This document shows positions 44,104 to 53,571 of a stretch of 64,000 nt of DNA, piece after piece; position 1 is the stretch's first letter; every line of letters starts with the position of its first letter. The stretch spans positions 1 through 64,000 of the forward strand of contig NZ_SNVJ01000009.1 of NCBI RefSeq assembly GCF_009829925.1, given 5' to 3'. This stretch comes from Teichococcus coralli. Lineage in GTDB: Bacteria > Pseudomonadota > Alphaproteobacteria > Acetobacterales > Acetobacteraceae. Position numbers and translations under genes: made by a program. The notes beneath the pieces are model-generated. The model did no database searches and was not told the origin of the DNA. It saw nothing but the letters and a program-made list of their open reading frames with translations.

Positions 44104-46326
44104 CTAGCGGGCCATCAGCGCCGGCAGGAAGCGCTCGTGCGCCGCCCGCAGATCGTCCACCGATATGGACCCGGCTCCCGGCAGAACCAAGGCCCCGCCG
44201 CCGGTCCGGCCGATGCGCCGCGCGGGCACGCCGGCCGCCTCGGCGGCGGCGAGCAGGGCGGAGGCATCGCGTGCCGCCAGGACATAGCGGCCCTGGTCCT
44301 CGCCGAACCAGAAGGCATGGGCGGGAAGGGTGGCGGGCGCGGGGTCCAGGGTGGCGCCGGCGGTTCCGGCGATCGCCATCTCGGCCAGGGCGACCAGGAG
44401 GCCGCCATCGGAAACGTCATGGCAGGCGGCGATGGCGCCGGACAGGATCCGGGCGCGGACGAAATCGCCGTTGCGGCGCTCGGCGGCGAGGTCCACGGGC
44501 GGGGGCGCGCCCTCCTCGCGGCCGGCGATCTCGCGCAGCCAGAGGGACTGGCCGAGATGGCCGGCCGTCTCGCCGACCAGGACCAGGTCCAGGCCGGGGG
44601 CAAGGCCGTAGCCGACCGCCTTGGCCGCATCCTCGATGACGCCGACGCCGCCGATCGCGGGGGTGGGGAGGATGCCCTTGCCCTCGGTCTCGTTGTAGAG
44701 CGAGACGTTGCCGGAAACGACGGGGAAGTCCAGCGCCGTGCAGGCGCTCGCCATGCCGCGCACCGCGCTGGCGAACTGGCCCATGATCTCGGGCTTCTCC
44801 GGGTTGCCGAAGTTCATGTTGTCGGTGATTGCGAGCGGGCGCGCGCCGGTGGCGGTGATGTTGCGCCAGGCCTCGGCCACCGCCTGGCGGCCGCCTTCCT
44901 CCGGGTCCGCCGCGCAATAGCGGGGGGTGACGTCGGTGGTCATGGCGAGCGCGCGGGGGCTGTCCTCCAGCTTGACGATGGCGGCGTCCGCCGCGCCGGG
45001 GCGCTGCACGGTCTGGCCGCCGACCGTGCTGTCGTACTGGTCCCAGATCCAGCGGCGGGAACACAGGTCGGGGGAGCCGATCAGGACCTGGAGGGCCTCG
45101 GCGAGACCCATCGGGCTCGGGACGGAGTCCGGCGGGAGGAGGGGCTGCTTCGGGGTCTCGGCGGTGGGGCGGTGGTAGAGCGGGGCCTCGGATTCCAGCG
45201 GGGCGAGGGGGATGTCGGCCTCGACGGCGCCCTGGTGGCGGATGACGATGTGGCCGGTGTCGGTCAGGTGGCCGATGACGGCGAAATCCAGCTCCCACTT
45301 GCGGAAAATGGCCTCGGCCACGCCCTCCCGGCCGGGCTTCAGGATGAGCAGCATGCGCTCCTGGCTCTCGGAGAGCATCATCTCATAGGCGGTCATGCCG
45401 GTTTCGCGCTGGGGGACGGCGTCCAGGTCCAGCTCGATGCCGACGCCGCCCTTGCCGGCCATCTCGACGCTGGAGGAGGTCAGGCCGGCGGCGCCCATGT
45501 CCTGGATGGCGACGATGGCGTCCGTCGCCATCAGCTCCAGGCAGGCCTCGATGAGGAGCTTCTCGGCGTAGGGGTCGCCGACCTGGACGGTGGGGCGCTT
45601 CTCCTCCGAATCCGCGGTGAACTCGGTGGAGGCCATGGTGGCGCCGTGAATGCCGTCCCGCCCGGTTTTCGAGCCGACATAGACCACGGGGTTGCCGATG
45701 CCGGCGGCCGCGCTGAGGAAGATGCGGTCCCGCGGCGCGATGCCGACGGTCATGGCGTTGACCAGCGGGTTGCCGTTGTAGCTCGGGTGGAAGTTGACCT
45801 CGCCGCCCACGGTGGGGACGCCCACGCAGTTGCCGTAGCCGCCGATGCCGCGCACCACGCCATCCAGGATGTGCTTCGTGCGCGGATGGTCGGGGGCGCC
45901 GAAGCGGAGCGCGTTCAGGTTGGCGATGGGGCGGGCGCCCATGGTGAAGACGTCGCGCAGGATGCCCCCCACCCCGGTGGCGGCGCCCTGGTAGGGCTCG
46001 ATGAAGCTCGGGTGGTTGTGGCTCTCCATCTTGAAGATGGCGGCCAGGCCGTCGCCGATGTCGATCACGCCGGCATTCTCGCCCGGGCCGTGGATGACCC
46101 AGGGGGCCTTGGTGGGGAGCTGGCGGAGCCAGACGCGGCTCGACTTGTAGGAGCAGTGCTCGGACCACATCACCGAGAAGATGCCGAGCTCGGTGAGGGA
46201 GGGCGCGCGGCCGAGGATGGCGAGCACGCGCTCGAACTCATCCGGCTTCAGGCCGAACTCGGCGGCGAGCTGGGCGGCGCGTTCCGGGGCCAGCGGGGCG
46301 GGGGCGGGGCGTGCGGGGGCGGACAT
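44104..46326 (-). CDS. purL: Phosphoribosylformylglycinamidine synthase PurL
   Basis: 740-aa ATP-dependent FGAM synthase subunit of purine synthesis, the short form that works with PurQ and PurS. Conserved segments are [60 protein letters not shown] and [18 protein letters not shown]. Two starts are possible: 46326 (used) and 46377, the latter overlapping the stop of the upstream transposase-like gene as ATGA and adding 17 residues; neither has a good ribosome binding site. The usual partner purQ is about 4 kb upstream instead of adjacent. Confidence 0.95.
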   Translation of the reverse strand: MSAPARPAPAPLAPERAAQLAAEFGLKPDEFERVLAILGRAPSLTELGIFSVMWSEHCSYKSSRVWLRQLPTKAPWVIHGPGENAGVIDIGDGLAAIFKMESHNHPSFIEPYQGAATGVGGILRDVFTMGARPIANLNALRFGAPDHPRTKHILDGVVRGIGGYGNCVGVPTVGGEVNFHPSYNGNPLVNAMTVGIAPRDRIFLSAAAGIGNPVVYVGSKTGRDGIHGATMASTEFTADSEEKRPTVQVGDPYAEKLLIEACLELMATDAIVAIQDMGAAGLTSSSVEMAGKGGVGIELDLDAVPQRETGMTAYEMMLSESQERMLLILKPGREGVAEAIFRKWELDFAVIGHLTDTGHIVIRHQGAVEADIPLAPLESEAPLYHRPTAETPKQPLLPPDSVPSPMGLAEALQVLIGSPDLCSRRWIWDQYDSTVGGQTVQRPGAADAAIVKLEDSPRALAMTTDVTPRYCAADPEEGGRQAVAEAWRNITATGARPLAITDNMNFGNPEKPEIMGQFASAVRGMASACTALDFPVVSGNVSLYNETEGKGILPTPAIGGVGVIEDAAKAVGYGLAPGLDLVLVGETAGHLGQSLWLREIAGREEGAPPPVDLAAERRNGDFVRARILSGAIAACHDVSDGGLLVALAEMAIAGTAGATLDPAPATLPAHAFWFGEDQGRYVLAARDASALLAAAEAAGVPARRIGRTGGGALVLPGAGSISVDDLRAAHERFLPALMAR

Positions 46327-46373
46327 GCCGGGCTTTTCGGCACCCGGCGCGCGCTTGTCCAGTGGTGGATTGG

Positions 46374-46982
46374 TCATGCCCAGGCCAGGCGCACGGAACG
46401 GGGGATGCGGGCGCGGCCGCCGGCATCCCGCAAGAGGCGGGAGAGGCTGGAAAACCAGGCCTTGCAGCGGGACTTCGGGGCGCGGCCGGCGAGCAGGCGC
46501 ACCGGGAAGGGCAGGCGGGCGAGGGTTTCGGACAAAAGGGGATCGGGCAGCAGCCAGGGCGGGCCGGGCAGGGCCGTGCGCAGGCCGATGCGGCGGATGA
46601 GCAGCAGGAAGCGGTGGCCGAGGATGCGGTGGGCGCGGCGGGCGGCGCGGAGGATGAAATACTCGATGGCGCGCAGGGGATGGGCGGGGCCAGCCTCGGC
46701 CAGGGCCTCCAGCAGGCGCGGCCAGAGGCCGGCATGGGTGAGGCGGCGGAAATACCGCGCGATGGTGTCGGGCTTGCCATAGGCGCCCGGGACCTCCCGC
46801 CAGGGGGCCTGGGTGCAGGCGATGTGGAAGATGGCATCCATCCGCGCGCGCAGCTCGGGGATGGGGCGGCCCTGGGGGGAACGGTGCAACAGATAAGGCA
46901 GGAGGGCGGCCCATTCCGAGTCGGAGAGCCGGGTCCAGGGGCGGGGCGGCGTCAGACGGGGGGAATGGGGGAGGTGGGGCAT
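46374..46982 (-). CDS. IS5-type transposase DNA-binding domain protein, without a DDE domain
   Basis: 202-aa protein. Residues about 17-95 ([58 protein letters not shown]) match the DUF4096 helix-turn-helix domain at the N terminus of IS5-family transposases. The following 100 residues are hydrophobic and basic ([20 protein letters not shown]) and show no DDE catalytic motif. No flanking inverted repeats or target duplication were seen. Codon use is like the host. Its stop overlaps an alternative purL start. It is either a decayed transposase or a captured regulatory protein. Confidence 0.65.
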   Translation of the reverse strand: MPHLPHSPRLTPPRPWTRLSDSEWAALLPYLLHRSPQGRPIPELRARMDAIFHIACTQAPWREVPGAYGKPDTIARYFRRLTHAGLWPRLLEALAEAGPAHPLRAIEYFILRAARRAHRILGHRFLLLIRRIGLRTALPGPPWLLPDPLLSETLARLPFPVRLLAGRAPKSRCKAWFSSLSRLLRDAGGRARIPRSVRLAWA

Positions 46983-47119
46983 GGGGGGAGTGTAGCAGGG
47001 TTGGAGGGATTAGGCAAGTTTTCCTATTTTATACCCTGCGGTGATCTTCAACTCGGTAGGCGAGCTTGGCTAAATGATGTTATCACGCGGGTGAGAGCGT
47101 TGACGCTTTGAGGGCAAAA

Positions 47120-48163
47120 ATGAGCGGCACAGTTCCGCGTGGCAAACCGAAGGTCACCTTTCTGGAGCAGAATGCGCCGATCGAGGAATATGGCCGCGCA
47201 CTTTACGCTGTAGCTCGGTCAGTCCTTCGAGCTCATCTGGATGCGCTTTCCCACGAAGATCTTACCGACCTCAATACTCCCTTACGTGAAGTAAGGATGA
47301 GGCAATTAGCTAAGGTTGCCCGCATTGATCGCGATCTTGGAATGCGAGGTGACGGCTTCGAGTGGGCTGTTCATGAGGCAGTGCTTGGGAAAGAGCCAAG
47401 GGTCATGGAGCCTCTCTCAATTGCCCTCTCAAAATCTTCACAATTTCTTCGAGATGCTGAACCTAGCTCGCTCATGTTCGGGCAGGAAAGAGCTAGATAT
47501 CTAGGATTTCTTGACGCGGTTGTGGATGAAGCTGGTACTGATGCCTACCTCCTCCCTGAAGGCAGCGGTAGGCCGTTCCGCTTTGGTCCGTGGGTCCAGA
47601 CAGCAGCGCAGGGTAAAGAGGCAGAGAAAACTCTGCCGGATAGAATTAAAGCAATCTGGAAGACAGATCTTTTTCTTTCTGGAGCAGGAAATCCACGGTA
47701 CTTGGCTGCAACGGTAAAGTCGAATTTTGCCCAACTTGAGGGTGGGCGCGGTCTCAGAATTGGAATTGTTCCGGAGTCCTCTTCAGGAAATCTTTCTGGT
47801 ATTCGATATAGCAACAGCCATAAGTTGTGGGTTGTGAGTTTGGCGGATCCCAATGGGTTCATGGGACTCTTCAATGATGCTTATATGGCGGTAGGTCGAG
47901 CTATTTGCTATCTGGGAAAACAACAGCCCCCACCTTACTACACAAAACCTAGTGCAAAGGCTGAAAAAGTTCAGCTTCAGCTTCAGAAGTACCCAGATGC
48001 CACTGTTCTAGAGATTGAAGGAGCTCTCAACGAGGCCGCTCAGCAGAAGCTGGTCGCAGTTAATAGCCAGCTGGTCGGTGTTAACGCGCCTGATTGGCTG
48101 CATGTTAGGGAAATGGCTCCAAGAATTATTACTGCAAAACCAAAATTCGAGAAGCTAGACTAA
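47120..48163 (+). CDS. A+T-rich gene of unknown function, possible PD-(D/E)XK-like nuclease
   Basis: 347-aa protein, not recognised with certainty. Its base composition (about half G+C) and codon use differ sharply from all neighbours, a sign of recent transfer. GAGGG lies five bases before the ATG. Helix GDGFEWAVHEAVLG (about 80-93), then WKTDLFLSG and RYLAATVKSN about 100 residues later, recall the E...D...(E/T)xK order of PD-(D/E)XK nucleases; QLEGGRGLRIGIVPES follows. No methylase, helicase or integrase is adjacent. A stand-alone defence nuclease is a hypothesis only. Confidence 0.5.
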   Translation: MSGTVPRGKPKVTFLEQNAPIEEYGRALYAVARSVLRAHLDALSHEDLTDLNTPLREVRMRQLAKVARIDRDLGMRGDGFEWAVHEAVLGKEPRVMEPLSIALSKSSQFLRDAEPSSLMFGQERARYLGFLDAVVDEAGTDAYLLPEGSGRPFRFGPWVQTAAQGKEAEKTLPDRIKAIWKTDLFLSGAGNPRYLAATVKSNFAQLEGGRGLRIGIVPESSSGNLSGIRYSNSHKLWVVSLADPNGFMGLFNDAYMAVGRAICYLGKQQPPPYYTKPSAKAEKVQLQLQKYPDATVLEIEGALNEAAQQKLVAVNSQLVGVNAPDWLHVREMAPRIITAKPKFEKLD

Positions 48164-48399
48164 ATATTCCAGCGCGTGAGGTGATGTCTCAGGCAGAAAG
48201 TGGCTTTCTCAACCATCCAATTCCTGTCGGCTTCCTGCGTCAGCTTTTATAAGGCGCAAATTGGATAGCCCGGACGATTTCTGTCTGGCGAGGCGGTGGT
48301 CGCGCAGTTCGCTGGGTGGAAGATAATGGACGACCGAAAGTTCAGGTTCTGCTCCCGGCGGGGAAGTGATGGCAGCCCACTAGCAAAGCGCCCGCCCCC

Positions 48400-48813
48400 T
48401 CACCCCCATCCCAGTTCCTTCAGCGCCCACCCCGAGTTCCAGATCTTGGTCATATGCGCAATCCGCCCGTCCTGGAACCGCATGACGTAGACGTAGTCCG
48501 TCCGGGTGGTGCGGCCGGTCGGCGGGCAGGGGCCGCTGGCCAGGTGTGTGCCGATGAAGGTGGCGTAGGCGCAGACGGCGTTGCGCTCGGGGTCGGCGGC
48601 GAAGAAATGCAGGTCGTAGGTGCCGTCGGTCAGGACCGCCAGGATGCCGCGCATCCATTCCGTGTACTGCTCCAGGGTGCGGACCTCGGCCAGCGCGTCC
48701 GACTGGGCGGCGAAGGTGGCGTCGGGCGTGCAGTGGGGGCGGCAGGCCTCCCAGCCCTGGCCGGTCTCGCAGGCGGTGAAGAAGGCGCGGGCCGTCTCGG
48801 TCTCGGCGTGCAT
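48400..48813 (-). CDS. SnoaL-like (NTF2-fold) domain protein
   Basis: 137-aa cone-shaped alpha+beta protein. ARAFFTACETGQGWEACRPH, VRTLEQYTEWMRGILAVL, YDLHFFAADPERNAVCAYAT and YVYVMRFQDGRIAHMTKIWN follow the SnoaL/ester-cyclase pattern. Members include polyketide cyclases and many small-molecule-binding proteins; no catalytic assignment is possible. GGAG lies upstream of the ATG. It sits inside the segment that separates purQ from purL. Confidence 0.75.
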   Translation of the reverse strand: MHAETETARAFFTACETGQGWEACRPHCTPDATFAAQSDALAEVRTLEQYTEWMRGILAVLTDGTYDLHFFAADPERNAVCAYATFIGTHLASGPCPPTGRTTRTDYVYVMRFQDGRIAHMTKIWNSGWALKELGWG

Positions 48814-49048
48814 GGGGCGGCTCCTCCGGCGGGCAGGGCTGAGGCTAAATGTTCTGGCTCCGGTATGAATATGCGCCGGGCGGCGCCCGTCGGGTGGAGC
48901 AAGGCATGTCCCTCGCGAAATCGTGTGGGCAAGGGGCGGGCGGTGGCGCGGAGAGGCGTGTGTTGCGCAGGAGATACAGCCAAGCGGGGTCGGCGGAACG
49001 GCTGCCTGCGTGATTGAACCCCCGGTGAACCCCGCGCTAAAGTTGCTT

Positions 49049-49399
49049 ATGGACGAGAGCTGGACAACCCTGGACAGCCCGGACGACCTTCGTCTGGGCG
49101 AGGTGATGCCCGCGTGGTTCGCCGGGCGGATGATGGCGGACGAGTGGCGGTTCGCGCTGCTGCTTTCGACGGGGCAGGTGATGCTGATCCGGCGCGTCGA
49201 TGCGGTGCATCTTTCCCCTCATGGGCTGGTGCTGCTGGACGTGGACATGCAGCAGGAGGCCGAAGGGTTCGCGGCGCCGGGCGGGGTGCTGGTGGCGCCC
49301 ACGGGGCGGGCGCGGGCCACGGTGAACCTGGCGCATGTGATCGCCGCCTACGAGGTGGCGGACGCGCCGGTGGAGCTGGAGGACGAGGCGGGCTTCTGA
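49049..49399 (+). CDS. Hypothetical protein
   Basis: 116-aa acidic protein not recognised. Segments such as LRLGEVMPAWFAGRMMADEW, FALLLSTGQVMLIRRVDAVH and VLLDVDMQQEAEGF suggest a small mostly-beta domain. No signal peptide or Cys. The ATG at 49049 lacks a strong ribosome binding site; a GTG at 49010 would add 13 residues. It ends before a tandem repeat tract. Confidence 0.45.
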   Translation: MDESWTTLDSPDDLRLGEVMPAWFAGRMMADEWRFALLLSTGQVMLIRRVDAVHLSPHGLVLLDVDMQQEAEGFAAPGGVLVAPTGRARATVNLAHVIAAYEVADAPVELEDEAGF

Positions 49400-49556
49400 G
49401 GGCGCGCCTCGCGGTGGCTCCGGGCCGCGCCCCTGTTCCGACGCGCCGCCGCAGGGGCGGGGGGGCATGCCCTGCCCGGCCGGAAGGGTTCCCCCCCCCC
49501 GGGCAGTTGCCTGCGTTCCACCCGCCGCCGGGTCCTGACCGGCGGGAGCGTGGGGC

Positions 49557-49690
49557 GGAGCCCCCTTCGAAGCCCCTTTCGGAGCCCCCTTCGGAGCCCC
49601 TTTCGGAGCCCCCTTCGGAGCCCCTTTCGGAGCCCCCTTTCGGAGCCCCCTTTCGGAGCCCCCTTTCGGAGCCCCCTTTCGGAGCCCTCT
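49557..49690. repeat. Tandem 12-13 bp minisatellite in an intergenic stretch
   Basis: About ten consecutive copies of GGAGCCCC(C)TTTC, alternating first between 12 and 13 bases and then becoming uniform. The tract lies in the 474-base gap between the hypothetical gene ending at 49399 and the secreted protein gene at 49874. A run of ten C lies near 49490-49500. Frames open through the repeats on the minus strand (repeated SERGLRKGAPKG-like units) are by-products of the repeat period and not judged as genes. Confidence 0.85.
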
Positions 49691-49873
49691 GCGGGGCGCG
49701 CCGCCGGGCCGCGCCGCCGGGCCGCGCCCGTGGACGTGTAGCGTGAGCTGGCCGCATCGGGTGGCACCGCGGGAGCGATCGTGCGCCAATAACGGCCGCG
49801 CGGCCGCCGACGGAGCGCGCCCTCGCTGAAGGAATGCCCCGCCGGCGTTGTGTCCCGCGCAGGAGGGTTCACC

Positions 49874-50182
49874 ATGAGGTTCCATCGCGCGGAAGCCCCG
49901 CTTGCCTTGCTCGCCGGCTCGCTGGTCGTGGCCGGGATGGCGTGGGGGCAGTCGTCGGTCAAGCCAGCCATCTGGCCCGAGACGCCGCCCTGGGCGCTGG
50001 GGGACATGCCCCAGGGCAAGGCGGACACGGCACGGGACGTGGGCGACAGGAGCGGTGGTCCGGCGAGTTGCCGGCCGGTCTATTCAAAGAATGCCCGGTT
50101 CATCCATTCCGGCTTGGGGGAGCCGGAAAAGGGTGACTACGGCTTCGCGCTGGTGCGGATGGAGTGCCCGGCGCTCCGGTGA
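49874..50182 (+). CDS. Small secreted protein of unknown function
   Basis: 102-aa protein with an N-terminal signal (APLALLAGSLVVAGMAWGQS, cleavage near residue 26). The mature part has two Cys (in ASCRPVYS and MECPALR), perhaps one disulfide, and PAIWPETPPWALGDMPQG. AGGAGGG precedes the ATG by seven bases. No known domain. Confidence 0.6.
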   Translation: MRFHRAEAPLALLAGSLVVAGMAWGQSSVKPAIWPETPPWALGDMPQGKADTARDVGDRSGGPASCRPVYSKNARFIHSGLGEPEKGDYGFALVRMECPALR

Positions 50183-50261
50183 GGCCGCCCGCCATGCGGG
50201 CACCGGCGGGCCGGGAATGCGGAAGAGGTGGGGCGCGGTGCGCGCCGCCCCTCCGGCGCGT

Positions 50262-50960
50262 TCAGGCGGCGGCGAAAGTGTCCGCGATGCTCTCGAAGAG
50301 GGGCAGGCCATCGGTGCCGCCCATCAGCGGGTCCACCAAGTCCTCCGGGTGGGGCATCATGCCGAGGATGCGGCGGTTCTCCGAGACGATGCCGGCGATG
50401 TTGTTGCGGGCGCCGTTGCGGTTGGCGGCCTCGGTGACCTCGCCCCCGGGGGTGACGTAGCGGAAGGCGACGCGGCCGTCCTTTTCCAGGCGCTCCAGCG
50501 TGGCGTCATCGGCGAAGTAGTTGCCGTCGCCATGGGCCATGGGGGCGCGGAACACCTCGCCCTGCTGCCAGCGGCTGGTGAAGGGGGTGTCGGTGCGCTC
50601 GACGCGCAGGTGGCAGTCCATGGAAAGGAAGCGCAGCGAGGCGTTGCGCAGCAGGGCGCCGGGGAGGAGGCCGGCCTCGGCCAGGATCTGGAAGCCGTTG
50701 CAGACGCCCAGGATGTGGCCGCCGCGGGCGGCGAAGTCCTGCACCGCGGGCATGATGGGCGAGCGGGCGGCCATGGCGCCGCAGCGGAGGTAGTCGCCGT
50801 GGGAGAAGCCGCCGGGGAGCACGACGAGGTCGGTGCCGGGGGGGAGGGCGGTTTCCTGGTGGAAGAGGATGGCGGGCTTGCGGCCGGTCGCCTTTTCCAG
50901 CGCGATGGCCATGTCGCGCTCGCGGTTGGTGCCGGGGAAGAGGAGGATGACGGCGTTCAT
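50262..50960 (-). CDS. purQ: Phosphoribosylformylglycinamidine synthase glutaminase subunit PurQ
   Basis: 232-aa class I glutamine amidotransferase that supplies ammonia to PurL. The nucleophile is in [20 protein letters not shown]; the His-Glu pair is in [27 protein letters not shown] is the oxyanion region. AGGA lies ten bases upstream. It follows purS on the same strand with a small membrane gene in between. Confidence 0.95.
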   Translation of the reverse strand: MNAVILLFPGTNRERDMAIALEKATGRKPAILFHQETALPPGTDLVVLPGGFSHGDYLRCGAMAARSPIMPAVQDFAARGGHILGVCNGFQILAEAGLLPGALLRNASLRFLSMDCHLRVERTDTPFTSRWQQGEVFRAPMAHGDGNYFADDATLERLEKDGRVAFRYVTPGGEVTEAANRNGARNNIAGIVSENRRILGMMPHPEDLVDPLMGGTDGLPLFESIADTFAAA

Positions 50961-51027
50961 GGCTGGTGCGTCCTCGGCGGGCAGGGGGGCGTGCGGTGGG
51001 CGACGGGGTGGAGGGATGCGGGGCGGT

Positions 51028-51258
51028 TCATTCGAACCAGACGCGGAGCCAGTGCAGGCCACCGATGACCAGGATGGTGCTGACGGTGGCGATGGCGGCG
51101 GCGGTGACCCAGAGGTCGATGCGGGCCTTGCCGCGGGCGACGAGGCCCTGGCGGCGGCGCGCGGCGGCGACCTGGGGCAGGCGGTCCTGCCGCCAGCGGA
51201 GGCCCATGCCGATCACCACGGTGAGCAGCAGCATGATGAGGAGCGAGAGCTTGATCAT
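51028..51258 (-). CDS. Small membrane protein between purS and purQ
   Basis: 76-aa protein with two TM helices ([17 protein letters not shown] and [21 protein letters not shown]) joined by a basic loop rich in Arg. No family recognised. It occupies a gap in a conserved pur operon; a 15-bp tandem repeat lies directly upstream of it. Whether it is translated is supported only by the hydrophobic pattern. Confidence 0.5.
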   Translation of the reverse strand: MIKLSLLIMLLLTVVIGMGLRWRQDRLPQVAAARRRQGLVARGKARIDLWVTAAAIATVSTILVIGGLHWLRVWFE

Positions 51259-51271
51259 GCGGCGTGGCTCC

Positions 51272-51361
51272 CTGGGTGGCGAACCCCTGAATGGCGAAAC
51301 TCTAAGTGGCGAAACTCTAAGTGGCGAAACTCTGAGTGGCGAACCTCTGAGCGGCGGGCCG
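51272..51361. repeat. Tandem 15-bp repeat between purS and the small membrane gene
   Basis: Six contiguous 15-base units, the middle two identical (CTAAGTGGCGAAACT) and the others differing by a few bases (CTGAGTGGCGAACCT, CTGAATGGCGAAACT). The tract begins 15 bases after the purS stop on the coding strand and is A+T-richer than its surroundings. A 15-base period keeps any reading frame open. Confidence 0.85.
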
Positions 51362-51375
51362 CGCGAGGCGGGCGG

Positions 51376-51618
51376 TCAGGCCAGCTCGACGCGGAAGCTC
51401 TCGATGACGGTGTTGGCGAGCAGCTTGCGGGCCATCTCCTCGGCCAGGGCGCGGGCCTTGGCGGGGTCGGTCTCGGCCAGCTCCAGCTCGATGATCTTGC
51501 CGGTGCGGACCTCGCCGACGCCCCCGAAGCCGAGGGTGCCGAGGGCATGGCCGATGGCCTTGCCCTGGGGGTCCAGCACGCCGGCCTTGGGCATGACGGT
51601 CACGATCGCCTTGGTCAT
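51376..51618 (-). CDS. purS: Phosphoribosylformylglycinamidine synthase subunit PurS
   Basis: 80-aa ferredoxin-like subunit that bridges PurL and PurQ. It has VTVMPKAGVLDPQGKAIGHA, LGFGGVGEVRTGKIIELEL and CANTVIESFRVELA-like LLANTVIESFRVELA. GGAG lies seven bases before the ATG at 51618. The purC stop is 24 bases upstream, so purC-purS-purQ are probably cotranscribed. Confidence 0.93.
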   Translation of the reverse strand: MTKAIVTVMPKAGVLDPQGKAIGHALGTLGFGGVGEVRTGKIIELELAETDPAKARALAEEMARKLLANTVIESFRVELA

Positions 51619-51641
51619 TTTCGGCTCCGCGGAGGGGGACA

Positions 51642-52406
51642 TCACTGCATGGCCTCCGGGCCCTTCATGTCGCGCGCGCCGGCCTCGGGCAGGATGCCGA
51701 GGCGGCGGGCCACTTCCTGGTAGCCTTCCTCGACCTTGCCGAGGTCGCGGCGGAAGCGGTCCTTGTCCATCTTCTCGCCGGTATGGGCGTCCCAGAGGCG
51801 GCAGTTGTCGGGCGAGATCTCGTCGGCGAGGACGATGCGCATCTCGTCGTTCTCGTAGAGGCGGCCGAATTCCAGCTTGAAGTCCACGAGGATGATGCCG
51901 ACGCCGAGGAACAGGCCGGAGAGGAAGTCGTTCACCCGCAGCGTGAGGGAGACGATGTCGTCCAGGTCCTGGGTGGAGGCCCAGCCGAAGCAGGTGATGT
52001 GCTCCTCGGAGACCATCGGGTCCTGCAGGGCGTCGTTCTTGTAGTAGTACTCGATGATCGAGCGCGGCAGGCGGGTGCCTTCCTTGAGGCCCAGGCGGGT
52101 GGCGAGGGAGCCGGCGGCGACGTTGCGGACCACCACCTCGAGCGGGACGATCTCGACCTCGCGGATCAGCTGCTCGCGCATGTTGAGGCGGCGGATGAAG
52201 TGGGTCGGGATGCCGATCTCGTTCAGCCGCGTCATCAGGTATTCGCTGATGCGGTTGTTGAGCACGCCCTTGCCGGTGATGACGCCCTTCTTGGCGCCGT
52301 TGCCGGCGGTGGCGTCATCCTTGAAGTACTGAACCAGGGTGCCGGGCTCCGGTCCCTCGAACAGGACCTTTGCCTTACCTTCATAGAGCTGCCGGCGTCG
52401 CGCCAT
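51642..52406 (-). CDS. purC: Phosphoribosylaminoimidazole-succinocarboxamide synthase PurC
   Basis: 254-aa SAICAR synthetase of purine synthesis. Conserved parts are [57 protein letters not shown] and [12 protein letters not shown]. Length and start agree with the family. It is the first gene of the minus-strand pur cluster in this window. Confidence 0.96.
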   Translation of the reverse strand: MARRRQLYEGKAKVLFEGPEPGTLVQYFKDDATAGNGAKKGVITGKGVLNNRISEYLMTRLNEIGIPTHFIRRLNMREQLIREVEIVPLEVVVRNVAAGSLATRLGLKEGTRLPRSIIEYYYKNDALQDPMVSEEHITCFGWASTQDLDDIVSLTLRVNDFLSGLFLGVGIILVDFKLEFGRLYENDEMRIVLADEISPDNCRLWDAHTGEKMDKDRFRRDLGKVEEGYQEVARRLGILPEAGARDMKGPEAMQ

Positions 52407-52549
52407 GGTTCACGAATCCCTCTCGCCGCCGAAAGCGGGGGCCGGCGGTGCCGGGGGCGCTATAGCAAAGCGGAACGGGAGGCGCCACCGCCCGAGGCCC
52501 GCATTCTACGCATGCGCGAGGCCCGGGCGGCGGGAGGAAGCCGAGGGCC

Positions 52550-53518
52550 TCAGCCCTCGATCTGCACGCCGGTGAGGCGGACCATCTCGGCCCAGCGGCC
52601 CACCTCCTGCTGCTGGAAGGCGGCGAAGGGGCCGGGCAGCATGGGGTCGGCGGTGAAGCCGGCGGCGGTCAGGCGCTCCTCCACGCTGGGGTCGTTCAGC
52701 CCGGCCAGCATGGCCTTGGCGATGCGCTCCACCGCCTCGGGCGCGGTGCCGGCGGGGGCGAAGAGGCCGAACCAGGCGTCCACCGCGAGATAGGGGGCGC
52801 CGGCCTCGGCGGCGGTGGGGATGTCCGGGAAGTCGGAGAGGCGGGCGGGGGCGCCGACCTCCAGGGCGCGCAGGCGGCCGTCGCGGATCAGGCTGGCCAC
52901 CGAGGGGAAGGTGGCGGTGTAGAAGTCCACCACCCCCGCCACCGTGTCGGTCGCCGCCGGGGCGGCGCCGCGATAGGGGATGTGGGTGGCGTCCAGCTTC
53001 TCGCGCCGCACCAGCGTCTCGGAGATGACGTGGCTGGCGGAGCCGGCCTGCGAGGAGGCGTAGTTCAGGTGCTCGCGCCGGCCGCGCTCGATCAGGTCGC
53101 GCAGGGTCCTGGAGGGGGAGTTGGCGGGCACCACCAGGGCATGGTGCACGGTGGCCAGCTTGGCGACGGGGGTGAAGCTTTTCACCACGTCGTAGGGCAG
53201 GCGGGGCATCAGCGCCTGGTTGCTGGCATGGGTCTGGTTGTGGCCGAGCACCAGCGTGTTGCCGTCCGGCGCGGCGAGGGCGGCGGCCTCGGTGCCGATG
53301 ACGCCGCCGCCGCCGGCGCGGTTGTCCACCACCACGGCACGGTCGAGCGCGGTTTGCGCCTTCTCGCCGAGCACGCGGGCCAGCATGTCGGTCGGGCCGC
53401 CGGGCGGGGCGGGAACGATGATGCGCAGCGGGGCATTGTCCGCGCGGGCGGCGCGGCCGAGCCAGGGCAGGGCCAGGGGGGCGGCGAGGGCGGAGGCGAG
53501 CAGCGGGCGGCGAAGCAT
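52550..53518 (-). CDS. Tripartite tricarboxylate transporter substrate-binding protein (Bug/TctC)
   Basis: 322-aa periplasmic receptor. A Tat-less signal (LLASALAAPLALPWLGRAARA) precedes IIVPAPPGGPTDMLARVLGE and VVVDNRAGGGGVIGTEAAA, the two conserved Bug loops; HIPYRGAAPAATDTVAGVVD follows. Ligands of this family are small carboxylates and aromatic acids. No TctA or TctB gene is beside it, so it is an orphan receptor, as is common in this group. AGGAAA lies upstream. Confidence 0.85.
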   Translation of the reverse strand: MLRRPLLASALAAPLALPWLGRAARADNAPLRIIVPAPPGGPTDMLARVLGEKAQTALDRAVVVDNRAGGGGVIGTEAAALAAPDGNTLVLGHNQTHASNQALMPRLPYDVVKSFTPVAKLATVHHALVVPANSPSRTLRDLIERGRREHLNYASSQAGSASHVISETLVRREKLDATHIPYRGAAPAATDTVAGVVDFYTATFPSVASLIRDGRLRALEVGAPARLSDFPDIPTAAEAGAPYLAVDAWFGLFAPAGTAPEAVERIAKAMLAGLNDPSVEERLTAAGFTADPMLPGPFAAFQQQEVGRWAEMVRLTGVQIEG

Positions 53519-53571
53519 GGGCGGGGCGTTTCCTGCGGTTTGCCGTTTCGTTGCGCCGGCGCGGGGCGGTG

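Noticed and set aside
46374..46982. Intact IS5-family insertion sequence
   Set aside because: There is no DDE domain, no terminal inverted repeats and no target-site duplication.
49037..49885. Minus-strand proteins with repeated SERGLRKGAPKG-like units
   Set aside because: The repeats follow only from the 12-13 bp DNA period in several frames; no ribosome binding site or conserved start was seen.
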